Source: Hypholoma sublateritium FD-334 SS-4
Taxonomy: Eukaryota > Basidiomycota > Agaricomycetes > Agaricales > Strophariaceae
Direction: 5' to 3'
Assembly (NCBI GenBank): GCA_000827495.1
Contig: KN817574.1
Location: 56,052-120,051 of the forward strand
DNA length: 64,000 nucleotides
The notes under the pieces are model-generated. The model ran no database searches. It had not been told where the DNA came from and saw only the letters and a list, made by a program, of their open reading frames with translations. This document shows, one piece after another, positions 1 through 14,512 of this stretch; the first letter of the stretch is position 1, and each line of letters begins with the position of its first letter. The translations under genes and the position numbers were made by a program.

Positions 1-530
1 GCCAGATGTGCTGAACTGTGGCACATGCCATTGGGCAAATCTTGTGGAATTATGAGATATTGTATGATTTGTGAAACGGAGTCATATCCGACTCAATTTA
101 TCTATTTGCTTATATATAAGGCAGCTTTTGACCGGGGCTGAGCAGGGCTGAGTACCTTGCTCCAACTCGCAGGGACCAGGTATACATGATCTAAAAATAG
201 CCACCAAATGTGACGTCACTCCAATGTGGGCGACTGTTGCGTACAACTTTCGCGTCGCTGGCCAATGATATGAACGCGATTTACAATAATGATAAATTCT
301 ATTCCAGATGAGAGGGGAGATATAGTGGATGTGCAAAGCGTAGTAGACGACAGATGTCCGGCACGATCCTGTCTAAGTAATATACAGATCGCCTTGCAAC
401 AGCGAAAAGAATGCACGAAGCGAACCGCGAACCAGAGTACAAGTCTGGCCTGAGGTGCAGTGCGATTAGGAAAAGGGTGTTGCAAGTCCGAGCGCCTGGG
501 TCTACTTGAGAATCAAAGGGAGTGAACACC
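1..530. other. Left-edge intergenic stretch
   Basis: No gene is recognised between the left edge and the cytochrome c stop codon. Open frames here overlap on several strands, have no recognisable motifs, and look like chance frames. It probably holds the 3' flank of cytochrome c. Confidence 0.5.
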
Positions 531-1098
531 TCAGGCGGTCTGAAAACAACGATGGCATCAGCAGACGGTAGGGCGGAGTAGTGATGGGCGACTTACCGCC
601 TCCTTGAGGTAGGTGATGAGGTCATTCCTGTCCTTGTCCTTCTTCAGACCAGCAAAGGCCATCTTCGTACCGGGGATGTACTATATAAACGAGTTAATAT
701 AAGAATGGCATGCCCAGGTGGTGTGGAAGGGTGTCCGACCTTTTTGGGGTTCTCGAGGTATTCGAAGAGGGTATCCGAGTCCCAGGTGACACCCTTGTTC
801 ACGTTGGCAGCGGTGTATGAGAAACCGTCGACCTGGCCAGACTTGCGGCCGAAGATTCTGCAGACGAGCAAGAAAGGCGATGAGCTGTCGCGTCGCGAGC
901 ACAATTATGTTGGCAAACGTACCCATGCAGGTTGGGGCCAACCTTGTTGGGCTCGCCAGAACCGAGGGTGTGGCACTGAGCACACCGTGTCTTGAACAGG
1001 GAAGCACCCTTGGCAGAGTCACCTACAGCGCGACAGGGTCATTCTTAGCTATCTGCGCGCCTGGAAGGAATTGCGAGCTCACCAGCAGCGAAAGGCAT
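531..1098 (-). CDS. CYC1: Cytochrome c (mitochondrial electron carrier)
   Basis: Small haem protein of the mitochondrial intermembrane space that carries electrons from complex III to complex IV. Five exons can be read on the minus strand. The start gives MPFAAG, split by an intron inside the Gly codon. Exon 2 holds the haem-attachment motif CAQCH. Exon 3 runs from HGIFGRKSG to NPKK. Exon 4 starts YIPGTKM, where Met is the axial haem ligand, and ends in YLKEA. A two-codon last exon (Thr-Ala-stop) follows a GTAAGT donor. Length is about 108 residues, normal for fungal cytochrome c. The 5' flank contains a CCAAT box on the plus strand. All key residues are present and I see no damage. The exact placement of the tiny last exon is the least certain part. 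Confidence 0.93.
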
Positions 1099-1971
1099 GT
1101 TTAATAAGAGGAACTAGAGGGGTAAATTATACAGGAAAGTAGGAAACGAGGCGGCGGAAAGCGGGCTCGGTACGTGGAGGTGGAGGTGGACGGTGAAGAA
1201 TGGGCGGGCGATTTCTCAAAACTTTTGAGCGTTGGCACAGTCATGTGACGATCCGGTTTTGTCCGCCTCAGCCAATCGCAGGCCGCCCATTTCGGCGCAT
1301 AGTTCTGGCCCTCTGAGTCCGTTGATGGCGCTTTTCTTCCGTCATATATCCTCCGTACCCGGCGGACCAACGGCGGACCGAAGAAAAACACGGGCTGAAT
1401 GAAGCTACGGAAAATCAGCCAAAGGTAACAGCCCTCGCTCAAACGATGAGCAGTGCGATTCCTCTCTTTCGATTTGCGCTACTGATACGGAATACTTATG
1501 CGCGAAGTCATACCTATTACTAGGTACCGTATGCAAACCGTATACTAGGCCTTGAGCGCTGAGTCTGCGCGGAGGATTCAGGAGGTAGAGCGGCAGCGGG
1601 CGGCGGCGGCTTGCGGCAGTCTTGATCAAAGGTCAGAGTATTATCTCCTCTCGCTATTAGCACTGCGTAGATTCGCCGGTGCCCGCGTGATATACCCACT
1701 TCATATGAGAATGCAATATTTATTTTTATCTGTATATTCTGTCATCACAACAGGAGAATACCGGACCCGCGGGCGCTAATTCGAAGCGCACTGTTTTCTA
1801 GTAATCACTACTCGCGTCGCACGCATCATTTCAGCTGTTAGACTACAAACCCGGTAAAAGTGTACAAAGAGTAAAGGTCACGATATTTCACAGTCAGGCG
1901 AAAGTATTTTTGCCCAGAAAAAGGTCCTGTACAGACTCGAGAATAGGTCCCAAAGTCGCGCTTAAGTTGGG
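1099..1971. other. Intergenic region between cytochrome c and the phosphoesterase
   Basis: Holds the cytochrome c promoter and the 3' flank of the phosphoesterase gene. Its open frames show no motif or splice-consistent extension. I see no gene. Confidence 0.5.
1272..1276. promoter_or_regulatory. CCAAT box upstream of cytochrome c
   Basis: CCAAT lies on the plus strand about 175 bases upstream of the cytochrome c start. Respiratory genes in fungi are commonly activated through the HAP/CCAAT-binding complex, so a role is plausible. A pentamer is weak evidence by itself. Confidence 0.3.
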
Positions 1972-3687
1972 TTGGGGAGGGTGACTGGGGTGTCGTCACG
2001 GAACGTGTTGGTGATGAGGTGCTCGAAGCTCGAAGCCCATGCCACACGGGAAGTGAGAGGCACGCCGTTGTCGAGGTTCCAGAGCTAAGCAATATAATAA
2101 ACACCCTGTCAACACCTATCTACGTCTTTGAACAGGCTCAGTGGATCGCACCTTGGCAATGAACGCCGCGATAGACGAGTGGGTGTACGTCAAACCCGCG
2201 CCGTTGATGCCGTCGTGCTCGATGACGGCCGACCCCACCCATGGGGAGATGAGGAGGGCGGGAACACTGAAGACGAAATAACATTAACAATAAATCATTT
2301 TGACAATTACGATGGTAGAAGTACCGAACGCCAAGGCGGTTAAAGTTGAAAGTGTAACTCTTGCCGTCGGCCGCGGTCTCGGTGTATGTCAGGCCGTCGG
2401 GGTTGGGGACACCCACGGGAGGCGGGACGTGGTCGGCGAAGCCCTAAGTATAATTAGCGCGCTAGATCCAATGGCATAGCACATAACGTACACCGTGTTC
2501 ATCGAATGCAATAATAAAGAGCGTGTTGTTCCATTGGGAGCCAGCGCGCAGTGCCTCGTAGATCGACTTTGTCCAGGCCTCACCTGTGTTAATGGGGCTC
2601 GGAGGGTGCATGGAATCGAAGCTGCAGCACTGCGCATAATATGTTCATTCAGAAACTAAGCATAAAAATAAACACGCCCACCTCGGGATTGATATAGCTG
2701 AACTGCGGAAGGTTCCCGGCCTTCGCATCCGCGAAGAAGTTCGCGATCGGCTTCACGTTGGTGGCGACCTTGCCTTCGGTCTTCGTCCAGCTGTAAAATT
2801 CGGCATCCGGGTTGAAGCTGGAGTTGAAGTAATTGATCCAGGTGATGTTATTCTCCGACAGCTGCTGGAAGATCGAGCGCTGGGGAAGCGCAAAAGTGCT
2901 GAAGCCATTGTCGTTCTGTCCGTGTCCGTGAGACGCACCGGACGTGATGTAGGCCCTGAGCAGGGAGCGCATCAATTTTATCACGACGGGTATACAAACA
3001 TCGCGGGACACACCTGTTGGGATCAGTGGGTCCAGGGACGTCCGCGAACCAGCGATCAAAAATGACGAAGTTCTCCGCCAAAAAGCTGTACACAGGGATC
3101 AAGCTCGTTGGAAGGAAGTTGATGGTCTCGCCGGCGGTCTTGAGGTTGGTGCTCTTCAGGACGTTCTCTTCTTCCTGGAGGAACCCTTGCATCGTCTCTG
3201 CGGCCAATATCTGCGCAGCGGGGACAGTCTCATTCGGGTGGAATGTCCCGAAGATCTGGAACGCGACACCGGTAACAGAGTGGTTGGGGTCGTCGGGGGA
3301 CACATTTCCAGCGACAGCAGCTGCGCACACTGAAGAGCCATTGGGAAGCGATACGTTTGCCTTGGCGTATAAATTTTATTGAATAGAAAATACGCCACAA
3401 TTTTATGGGAAAAACTTACAGGGTTGCAGAATGTGGCTCCCAGATTGCGGAGGTTGTCGATATCGGTGCTGTATGAAAGGTCACCAAAGAAAAAATCAAA
3501 TGATCTGAAAATAAACCGAAGTAAATGTGAGCGTTATTGACCACCAATTGAAGTAGTAGAGCAGTGTTACAAACCGGTTTTCTTGTATCAGAACTACAAC
3601 ATTTTTGATATTGTCCTGCAGTGTCTGAGCTCTAGATGCGGCGAGGTATCCGGCAAGAATGATTGAACTAGTGCGAAGGGGAACCAT
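1972..3687 (-). CDS. Secreted phosphoesterase (phospholipase C / acid phosphatase-like, PF04185 type), copy 1
   Basis: Predicted extracellular phosphoesterase of the family that includes phosphatidylglycerol/phosphatidylcholine-specific phospholipase C; the substrate cannot be told from sequence. Eight exons. The start was chosen as MVPLRTSS because it begins a hydrophobic signal peptide that matches the paralogue; an ATG seven codons upstream is less likely. Family landmarks in order: VVVLIQENRSFD, PGPTDPNR, SGASHGHGQND, and the metal/phosphate motif DEHGGFADHVPPP, followed by a C-terminal region with SPWV and SSFEHLITN. It ends at NPT-stop. Introns are short GT-AG introns at the same places as in the paralogue at 20,392-22,154. 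Length is about 400 residues. No internal stop or frameshift is seen. Confidence 0.9.
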
Positions 3688-4959
3688 CGTGGAAATCCAG
3701 CAATCCATTGCACAGCACGCTCGCCCGTTTTTTATCGAGACTCATGGACGGGCACTGGTCAATGCACGTTCGTCCGAATTCCAAACGTTGTCATCTCCAC
3801 ATGCTATAAAACTTCTGAGTTGTTTTTAACAGGAATGTGTCGCGTTTCTTTCCCACTGAGCATGGCGCAATGTATAGTTTTGTATCCAGTTGCCTGTCAG
3901 CGATAGAAAATACTCAATCTGCGTGGTAAAAACAATCTTATCGTATGTAGATCAACACCTGCTGATAATCGGATGGGCACGTTTATTGATTAATATTACC
4001 CAGTGCACACCGCGATTAACCGCGCGTATCCTATTTATAGCTCATCGACTTCGGACGCGTTCGCTACTATTATATGGTAGTATATACATTCACGAATTGC
4101 GCCAGATGTCACAGGTCCCACAGAGCTGCGTAATGTACTTTCCACCTGTCAGCACCATTAAAATTCTGACGATTCTGACTTTATCAGAGTTGCTGTACCG
4201 TATGGCCCTCGTCCTATTCTAAACCATCGATCTTCTCTAGGGCTTCATGTTACCCTTTTGTTACCGGAAAATGAGGTCTCGCGGCTATCATCGGCGTTGA
4301 TCATCCCCCAGCTCGAGCAAGGAGCTGCAATTCACGGCGTCTACTGATTCGGATGCCGGGTATGTGCTCGGGCCCCAATGCTTTTGCCGAGTTTAAGCGC
4401 TGGTTCAAGGTTGGTTGATAATACCAGGTGTCTGTTCGGTGTCTGCTAGCTTACATCAAGATAACCCCCCTCTGAATGATGTCGGTTGTTCCCTAAACCT
4501 TCCGACACATTTCATCAATATTTTTTCTTTCACGTTCCGAGCCATCCATGGCGCACATGAGCGGCTCTGCGGCTTGTCTCCGTCGGCAGCATACCTCTCC
4601 AACATGCAGGGTCCGGGCCCCATCAACACCGCCACCAATACATCGATCGCCTCCGCCGTTCAGATTTGGATCATTTACCTGCATGGAGATCGGTGCAGAG
4701 GAATTACGAATTAACCAGCAAAGCGAATTGAGATCTTTGGATGGTAAGTTCTAGTTGTCTGTACCGACAAGAGCCTGAAGATTCAGACCCCTCACAAGAG
4801 CCACTGTACGCGTCGCTATGGTTGCCATGTCGAAGGTCCCGCTTTCATTTTGTTTCATGTACGCTGCTGCGTTGTCGCCCGCAGGCAAACTGGTTCCAAA
4901 GAAGGCAGTCACGCTCCAACTCTCCCGATCTTGAAACCTCCGGGATAAGAGTATGCCAT
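3688..4959. other. Intergenic, no recognised gene
   Basis: About 1.3 kb containing the phosphoesterase promoter. Open frames near 3,890-4,222 and 4,415-4,740 have no recognisable motif. They may be chance frames or very old gene debris. Confidence 0.45.
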
Positions 4960-5035
4960 TAGGGGAGGTCAGAGTGGCCGTTTCTGAGCCGTTTCTGGCT
5001 CTCGTTTCTGAATCGTTTCTGGAAACATCAAATGC
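4960..5035 (+). repeat. Left terminal inverted repeat of the 0.87 kb element
   Basis: Begins TAGGGGAGGTCAGAGTGG and carries four GTTTCTG-type units. Pairs with 5,755-5,826 in inverted orientation. Confidence 0.8.
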
Positions 5036-5313
5036 GTGGGAGAAACGACAAAGTGCCAGAAACGACGGAGAACGGGAAACGACGCTGCACCAACTCTGGA
5101 GTTGCTCCAGCCTCCAGAAACCGTTTCTGCTCTTTTCGTTTCTGTCTCGTTCTCGCTCATGGCCTGGTACAGGGGTATTTCAATTAAATAATTATATTTA
5201 TCCTCTAATTAAATAATCAATATACTTATCGTCATCGTCGACTCATCGATCTTGCCGCCTAGAGGTGTCAGCCACTACTACTAGATTCCTCCCCTGCTTA
5301 CCTTGTCCCACGA

Positions 5314-5660
5314 ATGGCAGCTCGTAAGAAAGGCGGCCCTAAGGCATCCAAAGTCAAAGGATCAAATAAAAACAAGGAAACAGTGGCACCTGACAAGAAG
5401 AACTTGAAAGTCAAGCCCAAAGACGAAGAAAAAATTTCTGCAGATTCGAAGGAGGCTGCAGACGATTTAAAGATAAAGTAAGTTGGCCTTATAAACTTCT
5501 TACTAGGAAAATGACCAAATAGACATATTCAAGCTGGAACAGTGGTCTCAGCGAGACGCTCATTGCAGCTATCACCGATGATCCTGACATCAAGCCACGT
5601 GACATTGTTGCCAAAATTTCTATGCGCCCTCGGTCAGCCGGGCCGTTTGATATCTCGCAG
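5314..5660 (+). pseudogene. Truncated head of a transposon-borne ORF (possible Myb/SANT-like)
   Basis: ATG opens a Lys-rich, low-complexity first exon (MAARKKGGPK...) ending at a GTAAGT donor at 5,478. An acceptor at 5,530 gives a second exon beginning NWNSGLSETLIAAI. A Trp plus Leu-rich helix after a basic tail resembles the start of Myb/SANT-like DNA-binding regions common in Agaricomycete transposon-associated proteins; that resemblance is inference. The frame then runs into the right arm of the element, so the protein is cut short. It looks like the 5' remnant left after internal deletion of a larger element. Confidence 0.45.
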
Positions 5661-5754
5661 AAACGGCGTTGGAACGGAACTTGCACGCACTTGCCGAAAC
5701 GGGGGGTTCAGAGTTCATGTCGTTTCTGGGCCGTTTCTGATGTAACATCAGTCG

Positions 5755-5826
5755 CTAGAAACGGTCAAGAAACGACTTCAGAAACGAGCCAGAAACGGCC
5801 CAGAAACGGCCACTCTGACCTCCCCT
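5755..5826 (-). repeat. Right terminal inverted repeat of the 0.87 kb element
   Basis: Contains repeated AGAAACG units and ends GTCAGA's complement followed by CTCCCCTA. It mirrors the left terminus with few mismatches. Confidence 0.8.
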
Positions 5827-6072
5827 ATTATTTCGTGTCGCGCTTTGGCCTGAGCCGCCTGGCTGTGTTATGAACGTACACTTCCAGGTCGAATCACACT
5901 TCTGAGGTGCCATATATCATGGTGTTCTGTAAATATATTACTGCAAATTAAACGGTGACCGATATTAGTTACTCTATGTACAACGTAGAGCATTGAATTA
6001 CGAAATAAGCAACTGTAAACCGTGATAGCATATGATGATATATCCAAGAAATGTTGTCGTTTCATTTTCATG

Positions 6073-7485
6073 TTAGGGTAATGCCGCGTTAATCATGACT
6101 TCGTCAGGCTTGTCCTCGCCGTCAGAAACAGGAGGAATATGTCGCTCCAAGAACTTGATAATGGCATTGTTGTACCCAGATTGCAAACATGTCCCATCTA
6201 TGCACACCGCTGTAAGAAATATGCATTCCCACGAGAAGCGGGAACAACCTACTGTGCGTACCCCTCGGGAATGTTACCATCTTGTCAATGCTCTCTACCT
6301 GCGTGTCGCCATCCGCGGATTTCACCGACTGGTCCATCTCGGGAGATTCGCCTTTCGAAAGCCGGCTCTCAGCCGTCTTCCACAGCTTCTGCATGTGGAC
6401 TGGGGGTACTACCTGGTCTATGAGCCCGCTGAGCATCAGTATTGGCAGCGAGGCCGGCAATCGTGCAACTTTTGACTGGGAGTTCCAGCGCTGAGTGCAT
6501 AGGCATGATATATAGCGTAGCACTGGGAGACCCTTGACGATGTCCGGAATAGACGTAAATGTGTTCTCAACTATAAGCGCCGATACCTGGGGACCGCCGT
6601 TATGAACATTGACGTTGTTCAGGTTTAGGAATGAACGTGAAGCAGCGACACACCTTGGATGCATTTCTGCTTGTAACGTCAATCGCGATGGCTCCCCCGA
6701 GCGATTGTCCAAATACAATCTCGAGAGAAAACAAGATGACATCCCAGTGATGATGTTCTAACTCAAAGCGGCACTCACTATCGGATTCTGTGAAAGTACC
6801 ACATGCGATGATACAAAATCCATAGCCGCCTGAGCATCGCGTTGAAGACCTTCGCCAAGGGAAGGTCAGAATCTTATATTCTTGAACGCAGGCATTCGTT
6901 TTTACCTTTCTCGGAAGGGCTTCCTTCGTTATTTCCATATCTAAAGATACGAATGGGATAAGTATGCCTCGAGTATACTTCACGATGTACTAACCCCCGG
7001 TACTCTAAAGTAAATACGTCGAAGCCCTCGACGTAAAATAGCTGCGCCACATGGAGGATGTGTCCATGATTCATAGCATTTCCATGACACATGATGACGG
7101 TGCCCCTGCGTTTCTACTTAGCATCAGTATTGACCTCGTGGCGAAACAGCGTGAAATATATCACACCGTCCGTGCCTCATCCTCAGGTTGGGTCACAAGA
7201 TAGCAATGCAACGAGATTTTGTCCTTTGTGGTAAGCGTAATATCCACGTATGGCATAGAGAAAGAAGATGGAGTGTCGACCCCTAAAACGGTTTACTTGG
7301 TGAGTAAGGAATGTGGTACGATTCGGAGTAGTATTGTGCCAGACGCACAGGTTGGCGAATCCAAAAACCCGGCCGGATACACGAGTAATCTTTGGCCGTG
7401 TCTCAGCAGCTGTATTGTGTTTCAGACGCTAAATTTCTATCGGCATTTAGATATCAGATTTACGCACCTTCCAAAACAACCCCAT
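6073..7485 (-). CDS. BEM46/ABHD13-type alpha/beta hydrolase
   Basis: Predicted serine hydrolase of the BEM46 (ABHD13) family; these are usually membrane-associated and their substrate is unsettled. Spliced reading gives YPAGFLDSPT, a beta-rich segment VDITLTT, then VIMCHGNAMNHGH (oxyanion HGN motif), EYRG/YGNNEGSPSEKG, the nucleophile motif GQSLGG, and GLIDQVVPP with the acid. The catalytic His lies in GTH, directly before an intron (donor A|GTAGGT). The next exon supplies DGTCLQSGYNNAI. The C-terminus ends NAALP-stop. The N-terminus is the weak point: MGLFWK at 7,485 is proposed, but it lacks the membrane helix usual for the family, so an upstream exon may be missing. Confidence 0.8.
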
Positions 7486-7869
7486 AGCTTTTGGAGGAGT
7501 GGGTGGCAGTTGCAAGAGACACGATGATTGCAGGGGCGTTAGGCTGTTCAGTACATATCCCCATTTAGATTGGCACGTGGCGCGGCTAGAGCTCGGCTAA
7601 AGTGGCACAATTTTAGCTCAAACATTGACTATGTACCTCGTTTGCCAAAGATTTGCCCAACTACTTGACTGTTGGCCGTCGCTGGTTATGAAGCTTATAT
7701 GCGTTGCCACTCGCTTCTTTCTCAGCCAACCACGGGAAACACAAGGCACCCCACCTCCGCTATATCTTTGTGTATACCGCCAACTGGCGAGTCGCCTGGA
7801 CCGTGCGTCGTGCAGGGTGTACCCCTCCTCCCCCCAACGCCTCATCTCGACTGCCGATGTAGGGATCAG
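7486..7869. other. Intergenic, no recognised gene
   Basis: Short region upstream of the hydrolase gene; nothing recognisable apart from its presumed promoter. Confidence 0.4.
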
Positions 7870-8140
7870 CTATACTTGACCTTGATGCAGAGCAGCAAGG
7901 CAGAATTTGAGTTCGCCTCGAGGCGAGTGGAATAGAACCACGTTGCTGCGGTTCTCAATGCCACGGCAGGCGAAAGGCTCTAAGGCTGAACCGATGTGCG
8001 CGTATCCCACGTACACCATACACTGCGCCTTCGCTTGATCAGTATACTCCAATTCCGATGGCGACAGTCCCAGGGCGGCGGCAGTGGAGGTGCCTCGGTG
8101 GGTGTGCTTGGTCAGTGACTGGGTTGAACCAACGAGAAAC
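7870..8140 (-). pseudogene. Unrecognised open frame, possible gene remnant
   Basis: An uninterrupted minus-strand frame of about 90 codons ends at a stop at 7,870-7,872. Residue use looks protein-like (segments AAALGLSPSELEY, MVYVGYAHIGSALEPF, SPRGELKFCLAALH). No convincing ATG or splice context was found upstream and no family is recognised. It may be an isolated exon or the tail of a decayed gene. Confidence 0.25.
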
Positions 8141-8846
8141 CCTTTCGGTGCTCTCAGACAGAACGGTGAATAAAGAGCTTTTCGCGCAATGAACGATATC
8201 TAGTGTGCGCCCCTTCCTCCTACCGCTCGTAAAAAATAAGCTCTAGTGCGTATGAACTTGCGCGCGTTGCCCGTGCACGCAAAGTGCACGACAAGAACAA
8301 AAAATTCTGTGAATTTTCGCGAGCTACACTACACACGAAAAGACGGAATAGTGCGCCTGCTTGCGCCAGAAATCTCGCAGAAAGTTCCTCGGTTATAATT
8401 TAGTTATCTATTTTTACTCCTCATCAACGGGCTGGTGAATCGGACGTTGACATTGAACGCCGTTGAACATTCAGCATTCGAATAGTGACAAAATACAGAG
8501 CGATGAATGTCCAATAAATCAACGCAAGCAGTGCAAAGAATGAGCCCACCTCCTACAGTAGTATCGCATTTTAGTTCATGTTTCCAACAAATTTCAAACG
8601 CTTGGTCGACCTACTTCTTTATTATTTGTCCTTTTATCTCCTAGTCAATGTCGCAACAAACGTGCTCCTGTCTGGTACCACTTTGATATCAGACCACCTT
8701 CAAGCCAGCAAGTTGGTCGAAAGCATGTACGTCGGGCTTCCAATCATCTATGATGAAGCCGCCCGGATCATCGTTATCTCACGACAGAAAAACGAGGCTG
8801 TCAATTGATACTGCAGCTCTCTGGCGATCGCGAATGAATTGGGTTG
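8141..8846. other. Intergenic, no recognised gene
   Basis: AT-rich sequence with no supported coding feature. The 76-codon plus-strand frame at 8,578-8,808 has an ATG but no motif or context. Confidence 0.4.
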
Positions 8847-9101
8847 CTACCTTTTGCCTTTCATCCTCTCTGAAGAAGAGATAGAAATGGTTTTCAGGAG
8901 CGGAAAAGCTGGAATCTCGGGGGCGGGTCCAGGGATAGTGTGTATGAGAGGAATTTCGTCGGAAGTTACGATGAGGTTTGTGACGGAATGTAGAGCCTTT
9001 AGACCCTGTATGACGTCAGTAAATTCTTTCAAAAAGTATGTGGATACTGTATGCGACCCTGAACTTGTCACTTTCAACTTGCAAGGAATATTATACTTCA
9101 T
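8847..9101 (-). pseudogene. Possible decayed F-box/LRR-like fragment
   Basis: Minus-strand frame of 84 codons with alternating hydrophobic strands (SVTNLIVTSDEIPL, IPAFPLLKTISIS). The pattern resembles leucine-rich tails of basidiomycete F-box proteins, but no F-box is visible. Sequence on both sides carries stops in all frames. Identification is speculative. Confidence 0.25.
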
Positions 9102-10865
9102 TCATTTTATGTACCTACTTACCCAAAAACTGTTGTTTATTGTAGAAAACCGTCTTTAGTACTGAATTCCATGTCCACTTAATTTATTTAATGTTCTACC
9201 GTTCACTATGAATATTTTTGTCGACCGGTTCCAAATTCCCACTACGCTTAGTAGTGTGGTCTTAGGCTCTTTCCCCCCCGATCGTTTTGGCCCATAATAC
9301 AAGAAACCGAGACATCGGCAGATATTCGGCCGGAAATCGCCGGCGACAATNAAATTTTCGCCTTCGCATGCTCGCCTTGGTCTCAGAGCTGCTAATTGAC
9401 AATCGCCCGAGCCCGGCTCACTATCATGCTGTAGNGGATGCCTCATTATAACCGACGAAGATGGTTTCGGTATNTTTTTTTTGTGGTCGATTTCATATTT
9501 GGTGCCAACGTTTCTATGTGTAGATACTAGAGGTCGGTCCTGGTCATGAGTGAGATGCATGGCAGCCAAATGTTGAATATTTAAATTACAAACTACTATT
9601 CCTATCCTGAATNTATNTGACTTTACGATGTAATTTGTTTGAGCGACACTGACGTGAATCTTCTAAGTAGATGGCGTAGTGGGCCCTGCCGCAAAGCGGC
9701 CTTGCGAAGCATTATTTGCCAATTACTTAGAAGTTGGCAGCTGTGAGAATTGCGGCCAAAATGCGGCATATCACGTGCTTGATGGCACTTGATCGCGATC
9801 TCCTCGTGCTATCTCCTTGTCATTTACCCAGTTTCTCTACCATTCGTTGGTCGGGAACCTCCAAATAAATTGCAGTGTGTGCTAATCTCTATTTACTCTC
9901 ATACTATAATTTACTGTAATTTATTTTCAACTGAATGTTTAGAATTCATTTGCACATTAGAAGGGTACCAGAATTGGCCACTTGAGATCAGGTTGGCTGC
10001 CACCAACTAAATAAAATAGGTAAAATTATGAATATGCTGTTTTCCGAGTCTGTCATTACTTTTAAAATCATACGCCCACTCAAATTTGCGCATTGTCAAT
10101 CCGGTACTTGCAGAAGTAGGCTGCATTCACCTTATTTTTTACTCGCCCATCACAACCTCTGCTCATTTGCCAACCCCCATTTCTATATATGTATGAATTT
10201 TAGGAGATATTTTGCATCTGAGTTACATTATAATTCCCTTTAGCTCATTGTACCAGGCTTTTTCCAAAGCATTTACCATTGTGCTGAATTCGGAGGGCCT
10301 GATGTTATAGCATGACAGTGTGGGAATGCTTGTCAAATGCGGCATCACTGTCATTCGCGCCACATGTTGGCTCGATATTTCAATAACGGTTTTGAAATTC
10401 AAAGTTCTAATCACGCATTATGCTTGAATTGGTCTTTGGTTCGTGTTATTTGCAAAAATAATCACGGAAATCGGTGTAGAACTCGTGCAAATTTATTATC
10501 TGCCAACTACCGGCGTGTGACAGCTTCCGGGTCACATACAGTAGGTGAAAATCGAGCTGATTAACGGGACCGCGAAAGTGTCCCTGGATATTTTTACCAG
10601 ACCTGGATCGTGTCAGACTGAAATAATATATTGCCGTGCATCCTTGCCCTTACTCGCAGATGTCCTGGTCTAGATGTGACGCATATTCATATGCAGCCAC
10701 TGGAATTTGGGCTCCTCTCTGAGAATATCCGACTATGTCTTCGCATTGGCATCTAACACCGAGAAGGTACATACAGCGGACGTGTTCCTCCGTACAGAAA
10801 TTCGACTGAAAAACATATATCGAGCTACCTAAGTAATAAATACCAGTCATTCTGAATGATTTTAT
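9102..10865. other. Intergenic region with isolated N bases
   Basis: About 1.8 kb of AT-rich sequence without a recognised gene. Single undetermined bases occur at about 9,351, 9,435, 9,474, 9,613 and 9,617. It lies downstream of the peroxidase gene. Confidence 0.45.
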
Positions 10866-13623
<2,758 letters not shown>

Positions 13624-13923
13624 TTAGAACAATGTACATAAATGGAAGCGGCTGCTGCCTGCGACGATGTCGAGTAGATCATACGGAGATAATTCTTTCT
13701 GCCGAAGTGCATGCATAAAGTAATGAGGTCAGGGCTTCTTGTGAAATCGAATTCCTTCCGAGGTAGGGGGTATGTATTGTTCACAATACCGATTCTCCAG
13801 AATCAAAGTATTCGGTGTCGGGCGACATTCCTTTTTCCCAGAGAAGAGAGCGCTCAGGCCTTGATTATCCCAAATCAGTATATAGAATACGAGAATACAC
13901 GGCAGATAGCAGCGAACACTGAC

Positions 13924-14512
13924 CTGCAAAGCTGAGCCGCTTGGACTTTGTTGTCGTGCTCCTGGTGTCTCTGACCCGCACGACGTGAGTGACAGGTAAG
14001 TCATCATGCACTGGAGCCTTCGGTGAAGACTTTAAGGGGTACATTAGCGCAGTGTACGTATCATGGGTTATAGGCTCCGGGATGTAGGAAAGGATTATCG
14101 GATCCGGGACATCTTTGTCTTCTTCGGTGGGTGAGATACAAAGAGGGGATGATCGAATGGGAGCATATGACGAGCTTGTAGGACGCAGTATTGTGTTTAC
14201 TGGCCGGGTACGTGTGTGAGATACTCGCTGGTTAATTCCCGGTGAAGCTTCAGATGCAGAGCGTGCATGAGATCGCGAGGGATCGGAAGTTCGTCGCGGG
14301 CGTTCGAACGTAGCTCTGTCAAGACGATGATCCCAGCTAGAGGACGTGATGGAGCCTTTGAAGTTCCTAGGTTCAATGTAAGGCACGCTTGGCCGGTCAG
14401 AGGGAGAAGACGAGATGTATGCTTTCATGAGAACGGATGGTGGAACCGGCGCTCCAGGAGATGATGAGGCACGCGCCCGGCGGGGTGCGTTTGATTCGCT
14501 TGCATGCGACAT
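13924..14512 (-). CDS. Hypothetical Ser/Pro/Arg-rich protein, 5' exon
   Basis: A long open minus-strand frame starting MSHASESNAPRR, rich in Ser, Pro and Arg and apparently disordered. No domain is recognised. It ends at a plausible donor (GCAG|GTCAGT at about 13,924). A further ATG 23 codons upstream (14,581) is possible. A candidate last exon is KELSPYDLLDIVAGSSRF..., ending at a stop at 13,624-13,626, but its phase does not join directly to the first exon. A middle exon is therefore missing from this model. The even codon use over about 200 codons supports a real gene; function unknown. Confidence 0.45.

Larger units (their letters stand above)
4960..5826. mobile_element. Non-autonomous TIR DNA transposon with repeated GTTTCTG arms
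   Basis: The left end reads TAGGGGAGGTCAGAGTGGCC and the right end is its near-perfect reverse complement. Inside each end the arm continues with several CGTTTCTG units, the right arm in inverted orientation. The target duplication is ambiguous: flanking bases allow TA or ATT. The element is about 867 bases, too short for a transposase, and encloses one truncated coding segment (5,314 onward). A degenerate copy of one end lies at 16,780-16,823. Superfamily cannot be assigned from the ends alone. Confidence 0.8.

Noticed and set aside
3890..4222. 110-codon plus-strand hydrophobic frame
   Set aside because: AT-rich composition, no motif and no upstream context; treated as a chance frame.
9156..9569. 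137-codon minus-strand frame containing several N bases
   Set aside because: The frame stays open partly because N bases hide codons; composition is not protein-like and there is no ATG or splice context.
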